64,000 bases of DNA from Gloeopeniophorella convolvens (Eukaryota; Basidiomycota; Agaricomycetes; Russulales). This document shows, piece by piece, positions 32,043 to 42,147 of this stretch (its first letter is position 1; every line of letters starts with the position of its first letter). The position numbers and the translations under genes are program-made. Location of the stretch: assembly GCA_022496205.1 (NCBI GenBank), contig WTXD01000028.1, positions 302,118 to 366,117 of the forward strand, written 5' to 3'. The notes beneath the pieces were generated by a model that ran no database searches, was not told the origin of the DNA, and was given only the letters and a program-made list of their open reading frames with translations.

Positions 32043-32585
32043 CTAATGTGCCACTGGGCTCCGGAGTGGAGGTTCGTAGACCCGACGCGGCTTAGCAGGG
32101 GAGTCAACTCCGGCGGACTGATTGGCAATCTGCTCCCTCAGAGCGAACCACTCCGGGGTCATGACACACAGACCAGGAGGTGTGAAAGACAACGGCACGG
32201 ATGCCTCAGCGCGCCCCGCCACAGAAAGGGAGACCTTGCTGACCATAACGGGTCCATGTAATGAAGAATGAAGTGACCTGTGGAAAATTCTAATCACGCG
32301 CTTGGGACTTGAAGACAAACCAACACCCACCGGAACGACCAAAGTAAGATCAAAGCCACTTCTGGTCCATGCGCACGACTCAAAATCCATGCTCCACAGC
32401 TCCCCACGCGGATCCGTCCAGACATAGATGTACCACGAGGATCGGCTTCGCCAGGTGAGATGTGCGAGGAGCGCACTGTCTCCGATATACAGTGGAGCTC
32501 CCTGGTGAAGGGTTTTGCGCGAGTTGGAAGATGTTGTCCCAAGGAGAAAACGTAGACGAGGAAAGGTAAATAGGAAGTAGGGCAA
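32043..32585 (-). CDS. Hypothetical protein, 180 residues
   Basis: Open frame from ATG 32585 (MPYFLFTFPRLRFLLGTTSS) to a stop at 32043. The middle reads like folded protein (HLTWRSRSSWYIYVWTDPRG, GFDLTLVVPVGVGLSSSP, VPLSFTPPGLCVMTPEWFAL) and the end is Pro/Arg-rich. No domain recognised. It may be the last exon of a longer gene, with earlier exons in 32586-33160, or a chance ORF. Confidence 0.35.
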   Translation of the reverse strand: MPYFLFTFPRLRFLLGTTSSNSRKTLHQGAPLYIGDSALLAHLTWRSRSSWYIYVWTDPRGELWSMDFESCAWTRSGFDLTLVVPVGVGLSSSPKRVIRIFHRSLHSSLHGPVMVSKVSLSVAGRAEASVPLSFTPPGLCVMTPEWFALREQIANQSAGVDSPAKPRRVYEPPLRSPVAH

Positions 32586-33461
32586 TAGAGCGAGAGTGAG
32601 AGGAACGCGAGAAGTTGTTACGGTGCGAGCGCGGGAACGCAGGAACGATATTGGAGCGAGTGCAATTTACGAGTTGGCGAGCAGCGGCGGGCGAGTTCGG
32701 ACGAGTTCGGACGACGGGTTTCGAGAGCAGCAGAGATGGATTATATTGCAGCAGAAACAGGAGAGCTTTTATACATGGCGGCAAGCAACGGAATTTGAGG
32801 GGACAACTCGAGGAGTCAACAGGCAGTGGCATGGAACAATGGAGCCGGGAACCTATAGTAAAACCGGGACGGTCGTGAGTGGCCATGATTATAACAAAGC
32901 AGGAACTAAAGTGAAGGGTGCGAGCAATCGAGGACAAAGTAAGTAAAGAAAAGGAGTACATATCGAGCGATTTCCGAAACGCGTGTATCGAATCTTCAAG
33001 TCTTGGCGGCGTTGGTGGCAAGGCGAGGCGGTGGCTTTGGATGTGATTGGTGGGCGTGCGAGGATACGAGGACGGTGGCACCAGAGGCGATGTGGATGGA
33101 CAATGGCGGTGGCGAGAGGGAGTGTGAGCACGAGGCGGCCGGTGGCGAATGAGATCAGATGACGAAAACGTGGTTTTGTCCGGAGCTTTGCAAAGGCAGC
33201 CGCGACCAAACCAGGACCAAACCTGCCAAACTCGTTTCGCCATCGTCCCATGCGACGGGCGGAGTCTATTGAAGGCCAGCTCATTCACCTTGAATCCGCC
33301 TCCGCGTGGACGCAGCATCAGCACAGCTTTCCCAAGGCCCTTTCGAGGTGCCGTTAGCACAGGTACTACACAGCATGATATTAGTATGTGCCTTCCAGTA
33401 CTTCCCTCGCTCTCACTCTCACCTGCCAGACTGTGTCGGTCGACCGCATCCAAGAACGGCC
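32586..33461. other. Intergenic: upstream of the Goodbye-NACHT-ankyrin gene
   Basis: No supported gene. A long minus-strand ORF (33537-32380) overlaps the start of the plus-strand gene and has no domain resemblance. No similarity to the upstream region shared by 4380-4520 and 28400-28570 was noticed. Confidence 0.4.
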
Positions 33462-36400
33462 ATGGACACACGGCTACAATCACTACAATCCGACGACAGA
33501 GTACTCCCCGCTGTGCCCCCAGACCCTGCCACCTCATCGAGCCTCCCGGCCATCCTCGACTCTACCCTTAAACAGTACGCAGCAAAGACAGGAACGGACC
33601 TGACCACCCACCGGCTCGCCGCGAAATTGGGGCGCTGTGACTCGATCGACGCCGTGCTCGGCGTGTTCCAAGACCAGCTGTACGTGCTGAAAGCGTACCA
33701 AAGCCGTCGTGGACGGCGCGCGAGGGTGCTGGAGGCGGCCAAGCCGCTCGTGAACGCTGCGCTTGCGCTCTCTGAGAGCGGAGTGCTAGACAAGGCTTTA
33801 GGATCGGTACGTCCACGCCACCATCAGGCCGCAGCGCGTCACCTGACGGCGCACGTCGTCCATTAGGTGTTTCCGCCCGCACAGGCGATCCTGGGTGCCA
33901 TCGGGTTCCTTCTGCAGGTGCGCGATATACGGCGTCCGACTCTGCGGTGCACGTGGGTATCTGCTGCAGCTGACCGACGGGACAGACCGCGAAAAAGGTC
34001 GGCGAGAGCTACGATGCGCTCGTCGGCCTCTTCGATTCGATCGGGGGTTTTCTTGCGCGCCTCGGAATCTACGAGCGCGCACCGCTGCCTGTGCCCATCG
34101 CGGAGGTCGTTGTGAAAGTCGTGGCTGAGATGCTATCGATATTTGCTCTCGCAACGAAGGAGATCGAGCAGGGCAGGCTGAGTGAGCCTGGCTTTTTTTC
34201 ATTCCGCAATCTGTGCTTATTTTGGTGCAGAGAAGTTCGGCAAGACGCTGCTGGGGGACAAGAGAATAGAGGACGCACTGAAGAGGATGGACACGCTCAC
34301 GCAAGAAGAACAGCGGACGGTGGCAGCCCAGACGTACAGTAATACTGCGGCGATCAAGGGCGATGTGCGGCAGGTCCTGAGCAATCAAGACTCAGTAAAA
34401 CGTCAGTCTGGCGCTTTGATTTGTTCAATGTGGCTGCAACTGACTCATTCTTTTGCAGAAGCTGATCTGCAAGGTCGCTACCGCAAGTGGCTGGACCCAC
34501 CAGATCCGTCGACGAATCACATTTTGGCATGCAAAGGACACCATACCGGAACCTCCGTATGGTTCACTGGAGGCCGCATCTTTGGCGGGTGGAGAAAGGC
34601 TGGGTCCTTGTTGTGGATACATGGCAAACGTGAGCGTCAGATTGAGCTTGGCTGTCTCCGTCTCATATCTTATCTCCGGTGACCGCAGCTGGATCCGGGA
34701 AGAGCGTTCTGTGGTAAGCACTGGTGCATATATATGCGATCCATACTGACGCTGACGTCTCTGGGTAGCTCTACTCTCATCCAGGAGCTTGAGCGTCTAC
34801 ATTCGGACGAACCAGATATTATTATATCATATTTCTACTTCGACTTCCGCGATTCCAAGAAACAAGATTTCCGAGGAATGCTCACATCACTCATCATCCA
34901 ACTCTCTGCGGCTTCCGATTCTCTCTGCGCATCTGTCTCTCAACTGTATTTGGCACATGGCAACGGTCTCAAGCAACCGGGAGATGACGCACTCATGCAG
35001 TGCCTCATGGACATGCTCGCCGTCTCAGGTCGAGGGGCCACATACGTCATTGTCGACGCTTTGGACGAATGTCCAAACAATCGCTCATCGCCCCCGCGCC
35101 ATGAAATATTGGGATTCCTCGATATGCTCGCGTCTGTGCGCTCCTCAGATCTGCGTGTGTGCGTCACCAGCCGTCCTGAAGAGGACATCATCGCCGCTCT
35201 CCAGCCTATGGCGTCCCATCGCATCTGCCTAGAAGATGAAAGCGGACACGCCCTCGACATGGAGTGCTTCATCCGATACACGGTCGAGAACAACCCGAAG
35301 ATGCGGAGGTGGAAGGAGAAGACGAGGGAGCTGGTCATCGAGACGCTATCGGAAAATGCTGACGGGATGTACGTTCCTGCGCTGACTCGATTCACGACAA
35401 CATGTGCTCACACTTGATTGAAGGTTCCGCTACGTCGCATGCCAACTCGATATCTTATGCAACTGTCCTCCGGCGGCCGTCGAGGCAACCCTGCACACCC
35501 TCCCGAAAACTCTTTACGCGACGTACGAATCGACGTTGCGGCGCATCGACGATGATTCTGAGGACAACTGGCGTCACGCCCATCGAATTTTCCAATGCCT
35601 AGCATTCTCCACCCGCCCACTCCGCGTCGAGGAGATCGCCGAAGTCCTCGCGGTGGACTTCGATCGAATCGTCCCCTCATTGAACCCGGATTGGCGCTCT
35701 GAGAGCCTGGAAGACGCCATCCTGTCCACGTGCCCCGGCAGTTTCGTCGTTATCGTTGAAAGCCATGGTAGAAGGGTCGTGCAATTTGCGCATTTTTCGG
35801 TCAAGGAATTCTTGACATCAGATCGCCTCGCCAACTCGCCAAACTACGACGCCTCCCGCTTCCACATCCTCCCTGAGCGCGCACACGAAGTTCTCGCTCG
35901 GACCTGCCTCGCCACACTACTTCAATTAGACGCGTCGGTCGATGAACACAGCCTGAGAAACTATTCCCTTTCCTGCTATGCTGCCAAATACTGGGGTGAC
36001 CACGCACGAGTTGACGGCGTGTTGCGTCGTCTTATCGATGCCGCAGAACTCCTTTTCGACACGGAAAGGCCGCATTTTGCAGCATGGATCTGGGTCAATG
36101 ACCATTCTCACTGGTCGCTACACGACACGAACCACCCGAGCGAAACATCTCCAACGCCTTTATACTGTGCGGCAAAGCTTGGCCTTGCCTATCTGGTTGA
36201 CCGCCTGGCCGCTTCACACCCCGAGAGCGTTGAAATGACGTCCAATGGGCACGGAACACCATTGCAAGCCGCCGCGAAGGGCAACTATCTCAGCATCGTT
36301 CAGGCACTGCTGAAGTACGGCGCGGACGTGAACGCAGAGAGTGGCGCGTTTGGAACGGCACTGCAGGCTGCATCGTCCCGGGGTCATCTTGAGATCACCC

Positions 36401-36651
36401 GGCTGCTGCTCGAACACGGTACGGATGTCAACGCAGCAGGCGGTGATAGCGAGAACGCACTGCAATCTGCGTCGCGGGAGGGACACCTCGAGATCACCCA
36501 GCTGCTACTCGAACATGGTGCGGACACCGATGCACGTGACGACGACGGCGGGACGGCACTGCAAGCTGCGTTGCGGGCGGGACACCTTGAGATCGCACGT
36601 CTGTTGCTCGAATACCGCGCAGATGTCGATTCCCGAGATGACAATGATTGA
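33462..36651 (+). CDS. Goodbye-NACHT-ankyrin STAND NTPase (best-preserved copy)
   Basis: Eight exons: 33462-33806, 33867-33917, 33986-34181, 34231-34401, 34459-34629, 34689-34713, 34769-35368, 35424-36651; sum 2787 nt, 928 residues, all phases agree. Goodbye domain at about residues 26-260 (SLPAILDSTLKQYAAKTGTD; VFPPAQAILGAIGFLLQ; RIEDALKRMDTLTQEEQ). The linker KWLDPPDPSTNH and WIHGK leads into P-loop PGSGKSVLCS, largely on the 25-nt exon 6, then YFYFDFRDSKKQDFRG, Walker B YVIVDALDECPN, VTSRPEEDI and ADGMFRYVACQLDIL. Four to five ankyrin repeats (GHLEITRLLLEHGTDVNAAG) end at an in-frame TGA. Ankyrin coding sequence continues in the same frame to about 36810, so the gene was once longer. By family an NTP-driven oligomerising sensor; the ankyrins probably bind the ligand. 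Confidence 0.9.
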
Positions 36652-36849
36652 ACTGGACTGCAGGCTGCATCCCGGGCAGGACGTCTCGGGATCACCGAGC
36701 TGCTACTCGAGCATGGTGCTGACGTCAACGCTCGAGATGGCGACGACGTGACCCCGCTGCAGTCTGCGTCGCTTGAGGGACGTATCGAGATCGCGTGGCT
36801 GCTACTAGAGCCGGTGCGGACGTCGACGCAGTAGGCGGTGATGACGAAA
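36652..36849 (+). pseudogene. Lost ankyrin tail of the upstream STAND gene
   Basis: Beyond the TGA, the same frame encodes two more ankyrin repeats (LQAASRAGRLGITELLLEHG; LQSASLEGRIEIAWLLLE). Near 36812 a two-base shortfall (GAG..CCGGTGCGG instead of GAGCATGGTGCGG) ends similarity in this frame. The sequence stays recognisably ankyrin-like (GTCGACGCAGTAGGCGGTGATGA) right up to the transposon end at 36850. Confidence 0.75.
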
Positions 36850-36878
36850 AGGCCCCCTGAAAATGCCGGGTAGGGTCG
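36850..36878 (+). repeat. Left terminal inverted repeat
   Basis: 29 bp, perfect inverted match to 38948-38976; starts AGGCCCCCTGAAAATG and ends GGGTAGGGTCG. Confidence 0.9.
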
Positions 36879-37071
36879 GATCCAACCAACAGCCATTTTG
36901 GGGCATCTGTGGTGGACTTTTTGAGGCCCAAATTCCGGGGCCCGTGGTGGATTATCTGATCCGACTTAGGCAAAGTGACGCCAAGTGGTGGATTATCTGA
37001 TCCAACCTCGAAAAAATACAATAAATTCCCCCAAAAACCGTAAAAATAATCTATAGTGTGATCTCGAGCTC

Positions 37072-38555
37072 CCCTGCATCTTTGGACGCGAGTATCTTGC
37101 GAAGATCCTCGAGAGAATGCATGATCGGGGTTCGTGAGACCTGCAATTTATCGAATACATCAGTGATAAACGTCGCGTTCACTTGGAGGGCGCCACGATC
37201 AGTCCTTGAAGTGAATCCAGCTGGCAGTGTGTATAAGAAGTTATTTGCACTGAGATGCGCAAAGCGAGGGACGCCGAGCTTCGTTGTGGGAGCATGTAAG
37301 TTCTTGAACTGTGTGCGCTGGCGACTTTGCTCCCATAACTGGACGACGATGTAAGATAGCGAGCCCACGGACGTCGCTTTATCGGTCCACCCGTGACGGA
37401 TGACTTTTCCAGAGCCGATCTTTACATACATTGTTATCACTGCCAGGGGTACAAGATCGTAAGATGAGGTCGTATAAGCAAATCGCAGATGCAGAAGAAC
37501 TTGCCTTGCGCGATCATCAACTGTTGGTCAATTGCAACGATGCCGAACGCATCGTTTCGTAGCGGAGAAAACATGCTGATCTTCGCCGTTGCGAGCATGT
37601 CAGACATTGGCAGCATCTTGAAGGCTTGCTGTCGTTTCTTAACCACCTGATTAGCATCATATAGCGTGAAATTCAGTATCTGCGCTGCGCCAGAACAATG
37701 AAGCCACGTACCAAAGCCCCGGCACCATCAGCGACGATTTTCGCGTTACGAGCATTCCCGTTATTCTGTTCTTTCGCCTCAGCCTCAGCCTCAGCCAAGT
37801 AGTTGACAAGCCCAGTCCCTTTGGAGTACCGAAGGCGTCGCAGTACTCCAGCATTCGTTTGCACGGTGCTGTCCGGTGCGTCAATTTCGTCAATAAGATC
37901 GCAGATTTTCCGCGCTAGTTGGTGATGCTCTGTTGGTTCAGAGTCAGCGTCGTTCTAGGATGTCGTGGACGCGTGAAGCAAGGGCGTCGAACTCTGCATG
38001 AACACCAGAGTGACGCTTGAGCCAAGCGTATGCAGATGACCACTGCTGCCTGGCATGGACAGCACCTGCAAGGTACGTCCAGAACGTGAGCACATTGAAT
38101 GGGTAATACGTGTTGGAATTCTTCTGCGTGACATCACGGATGGATAACTTCCCATCGAGCATAGCTTGTCCAGCGTGATCACGTAGATTTCGTATAGTCT
38201 CGCGAGAAGGGACTGGACGCGAGAGACAGCACGCGAGTGATGCGGTCGGTGTAGCACTGAAGAATGATCGACGTGGGTCCTTGCATGTCTCTTCGGCGAG
38301 AACCTGTGGGAGATCCAGTTTGACAAGGTCGGGGATGAGCAGAGTATCGGGAGGGAGAAGTGTGAGGTCGTTGTCTGATACGGTAAGACGACGCAGGAGT
38401 TCCTGAGAGATTGCGGGCGGAACGTCTTTGTACGTCTTTCCGTGTCCAATCCAGAGCTGCAGAGAGTCCGAGTCGCTTTCTGTGGGAAACGGTGGAGGAG
38501 ACCCAGCGATGCTGATAGTCTCGGGGCGTTGGTCATCATCATGTACACTGGCCAT
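37072..38555 (-). CDS. Transposon-borne gene of unknown function
   Basis: Starts MASVHDDDQRPETISIAGSP at 38555. The first long segment includes YYPFNVLTFWTYLAGAVHAR and QQWSSAYAWLKRH, a pattern I associate loosely with proteins carried by basidiomycete transposons. It breaks at 37944 by a one-base frame change (ILERR to DADSEPTEHHQ), continues to GAGAL, splices (donor GTACGT near 37712, acceptor AATCAG) into VVKKRQQAFKMLPMSDM, and uses a probable GC-AG intron (GCAAGT donor near 37505) to reach VITMYVKIGSGKVIRHGWTD, ending DAGELEITL at 37051. The frame break means the gene is damaged or the base call is wrong. No domain assigned; a transposase or accessory role is inferred only from its place between the inverted repeats. 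Confidence 0.55.
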
Positions 38556-38947
38556 GATTGATGGGAGAAGGGTGGGATAGAGCGAGTATCAAAGAGTCAT
38601 CCCATTGCAGCTTAAATCTAGTACAGGTGTGTCCGACGAGTGTACACTGAGCCAGCCCAAGTTTGTGGCAAATCCGTCGACTCTGTGGAAAGCATTAGAG
38701 GTGCCGAAGTGTGGCAGAGACAGACAGAGACACCCATAGTGTTTCCTGCAGACTTGGGTGGAGAGACACCATGTTGGTCAGGGTCGCGTGGTGGATTGTG
38801 GATCAATCCACATACCAACGGCGCCGATCCGTGGTGGATCTTGAGATCCGGGATCCGCTTACTAAGCTGATGAGCTTGTGGTGGACTCCCGCCAAACTGG
38901 ATCCAACATTCGGGCAATTTTGGTCCAGTTTGTGGTGGATTTTGATT

Positions 38948-38976
38948 CGACCCTACCCGGCATTTTCAGGGGGCCT
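38948..38976 (-). repeat. Right terminal inverted repeat
   Basis: 29 bp, inverted partner of 36850-36878; plus strand ends CATTTTCAGGGGGCCT. Confidence 0.9.
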
Positions 38977-39153
38977 CTCACCCAACATCCGACTCGTTCG
39001 TATCGACGACCAGGCTGCCAGCGCACCTCGCTGACGCCATTCCCATGGACGCACGCAACAAAGGGTTCAAAAATGCAAACCGGTGGCTCTACGCCGTGAT
39101 GTCAGCACATGTACTACTGTACTACGGTGGCGTCTGTGGCTTGGGCGGCTTAA

Positions 39154-41610
39154 TCAGGCGGTGATAGCCAAGAGCGCCTCTTGCGCAACTTTGTGCGTGC
39201 CACCACCCAACTCGATGTACGCCTGGATCATGGCTATCGCCTCGGCGACATGCGATCCTTTCTTCCCGGCCAACACCTCGCCCAGGAACGTCAGGAACAC
39301 GTCGGTGATATAGCCGGGGATCTCATCAGAGGGCGCGCCGTCGCCGGTCTCTGGCAGGATCTGACGGAGGAGGTTTACGAGGAGGCGCTGCGTGTTCGAC
39401 GCGCTGCAGTGTTCCTCCCACTCGGACGTGAGGTACCTGAACGTGCCGATGAATAGTGGGCGAGAGGAGGGGTGCGACGCGGCCTTGTTGGACCGGATCT
39501 CGGAGACGAGGAGCTCGAGGGCGTAGACCAGGCCGCCGTCACGCAGGTCCTGCAGGCGCCACATCTGTGCCTCGAAGGATGATGGGGTCTCTTCGATGAG
39601 CATGCGGACGGCGGGCATGGCTAGTTCTGGAGAGGAAAGTTCTCCGAGGTTTTTGGGCTGGGACGGGCTTTCGCCCCAACCCGCAGCGGAGATGTTGCGA
39701 ATGGCCCAGACGCAGAGCCAGAGGCGTTGGACGAGCAGCCTCGGGGGAATAAAATGTGGCATGAGGTGCGTTGGCGTCGCGTGCATGTCTTTGTCGGGCG
39801 TCCGGCGGGGGTCGTGCTGCCACTGTAGGACGACGTCGGGGAAGTGCTCGAGGAGACCGCCTGTCGCATGCACCATAGTCCGAACAAGGGCGATGATGGC
39901 CTCGTCAGTGTCTTCGGCCCAACCAAGGATGTTCCACGTATACTCAAGCTCCGCGACGTTGCTCTTGTTGTTGCGGACGATCTCCCGGAAGCGCTCTTCA
40001 GCCTTGTCCGGCTCAACCTCGCGATTGAGCTCGACGCGCAGGCTGTCGGCCGCCTCCCAGCCGCTCCTCACGTATTGATCAATAATACTGGAAGTCCTGG
40101 CTGCTATATTGTCTTCAGTGCCGTCCTTCTCCCCATGCACGACCGCAAGGCACTTGATCACGCGTCGCGCGGCATCACGCACACCGTGCGAAGTCCGTAG
40201 TAGCCTGGATGCAGCGACGAGGGACATACATGTCCAACGCAGCGGGAATGTAGAGTCGAAGCGGATTATCGATGGGTCACGGATCCTCTCGATCCCACCA
40301 AGAAAGGCAAGGGCGTGCACCCAGGTTTCAACATCGGCGAACCATTCTCGAGGTAATCCAGTGGAGAGTACAAGCGATAGTGCCGCGTCCACACAAGCCC
40401 GGGCGCGCTTGCGTCGCTCTTCTTCACTGGACAGGGAGCCGGGGCCTACGCACGTCTTGAGCAAGTGCGTGATGCGATGGCCAAGGTCCGCAACGTGGCG
40501 CGCACCAGTGTTGTGGGGAACAATTGCGAGACCAGGAGCCGGTCGGCCCTGTCTTGAGACGGCTGCCCACACTTCCCTACCCCACTTTGAGCTGAGCAAG
40601 CCCGGGATTCCAAGGACGAACGGCTCCAGCTTGGTATCCTCTGTTATGGTGTCGACGACCCAAAGAATGGCGCGCGTGTCGCGCTCCTTGCGACTACCAG
40701 AATCGCCCATAGCTAGCTGGACGCGACCCTCTGTTATGTTCGTGCTAACACGCTTCCGAGCCCCACCGGTGCTGTGATAGCCTTTGTACGTTCTTCGGCG
40801 AATTGCCTGAAACATACGCCAAATATTGCCTGAGATTGGGCTCTGGTACGGTGACTGGGGGTCATGGATGGGGGCTATGATACTCCAGAGGTAGAGGAGG
40901 GCACATAGGGAGATGATGGCAGTGGTGGCGATCGCAGTAGTGGTGTTGATGGCAAAGAGGAAATCCGCGAGTCCGAGGAAGAACAAGAAGAGGGAGATGT
41001 GAATGAGGGCAGGGACAGCCTCGACGAACACGGACACGTGCCACCTCTGGGCGCCTTCGGACAAGAATTGGCGAATGCGGGCGCGTATGAGTGGGTGTAT
41101 GTACCGCTGGGAGGTGTGGATGTAACTGCGGTCCCACTGTTGGACTAGTGTTGCAGCAAGGACGGCCGACAGACTGAACGCCAGGCTCATGAACCAGTAG
41201 ACGTTGACCCTGACGTCGGACTGTGCGGCGCGGAAGGGGGGGAATTGCTGTATTTGAGGTACTGAAGCGGGGGCCGGTGAACCACTTGCTGCAAGCTGTG
41301 CCGAAATCTGTGCTAAAAGCTCCACGGACTGCTTCGTGTAGAACACATTCTCTTGCATGGGATCGGGAGACAAGTTCTGGTAGCTCTCTGCAAGGAACGC
41401 AGTCAAACTGGCTGAATACAGACCGGCCTTGGTGACGCAATGGGAATCAGTCCTCGATCCGTATGATTCAACGAAGCAAACGCACAAAAATGATAACACC
41501 TTCCATATCGCCCTTCCTGTTTTCAACCAACCCCTTGTCGTGGATCTCAGTCTCTTGAGCATATGCCGACCAGAACTTCATGGCCCGTTCATCGTATTCC
41601 TGTCCCTCGT
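39154..41610 (-). CDS. DUF6535-domain membrane protein
   Basis: Main exon 41427-39154 (757 residues) joined to an upstream exon 41610-41486 across a GTGCGT..CCAAG intron. The junction reads KGDMEGVIIF / AGLYSASLTAFLAESYQNL, the signature of the DUF6535 N-terminal domain found widely in agaricomycetes. Then QISAQLAAS, membrane segments (WFMSLAFSLSAVLAATLVQQ; LIHISLFLFFLGLADFLFAI; TAIISLCALLYLWSIIAPI) and a long soluble C-terminal helical region. The very first exon, upstream of 41610 in phase 1, was not identified. The misleading longer N-terminus (MLKRLRSTTRGWL) reads through the intron. Function of the family unknown; no damage in the main exon. Confidence 0.8.
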
Positions 41611-42147
41611 CTGTATTATGACTTTCCACGGAGTGAGGGACACCAGGGCCGAGTTGACCATCTCCAGGGCCCTCGATACCTTCTGGAATCCGGTATGTTT
41701 CCGCCCCTGGCCCTATGATCGAGTTCAGACAGTCGTCAACGTGACATGGACTGCGACTGTAGAGTACCCAGCTGAGCCATTTCGAGATCAGGTTTGTGGA
41801 GTGCGAATCCTGCCATGGAGTATACGAAGGATTTAATACTCGTTGAAGGTGCTGGTAGAAGTTGGAAAAGCTGGCGCTACATGCCGCGCGCCAGTGGCGT
41901 CACGCCCGGGCCCAGAGCCTCGAGGACTCCTACTGGGGCCCGTGCAGACCTGTGCAGACTGGTGCTGGTGCAGACTTGGAGAGACCGGACCGGAGGCAAA
42001 ACCGGACCGCGTGCACCGAGCTACATTGTTCCTCGGAGTTCCCTGGGCGTCCGAGGTTTCGACGCCCCCCAGGCGCGCTGATGCGGCTTGGACAACTTGG
42101 AGCAACGATCACTGGTACCTCAACATCCACCCAAGGCTGACTTGAGG
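41611..42147. other. Divergent intergenic region
   Basis: Between the DUF6535 gene (minus) and the second C2-NACHT-WD40 gene (plus). It should hold the missing first exon of the DUF6535 gene. Otherwise only GC-rich short ORFs on both strands, none recognisable. Confidence 0.45.

Larger units (their letters stand above)
36850..38976. mobile_element. 2.1 kb DNA transposon with terminal inverted repeats
   Basis: 29 bp perfect terminal inverted repeats (36850-36878 and 38948-38976) begin AGGCCCCCTGAAAATGCC, with near-match beyond. Inside both ends is the motif GTGGTGGA: three copies at the left (36909, 36944, 36985) and four at the right (38788, 38831, 38878, 38932), all in the same orientation, often near GATCC; these may be transposase-binding subterminal repeats. 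One minus-strand gene fills the interior. No target-site duplication was found by eye. The left flank is ankyrin-coding sequence but the right flank is not, so insertion may have come with loss of flanking DNA. Superfamily not determined; no recognisable DDE transposase domain. Confidence 0.8.

Noticed and set aside
32380..33537. 385-codon minus-strand ORF
   Set aside because: No domain, biased Ser/Arg/Pro composition, overlaps the start exon of the Goodbye-NACHT gene and runs through the 180-codon ORF in another frame.
36850..38976. Helitron or LTR element
   Set aside because: Inverted, not direct, terminal repeats; no reverse transcriptase, integrase or Rep/helicase motifs; ends do not follow the TC..CTRR pattern.
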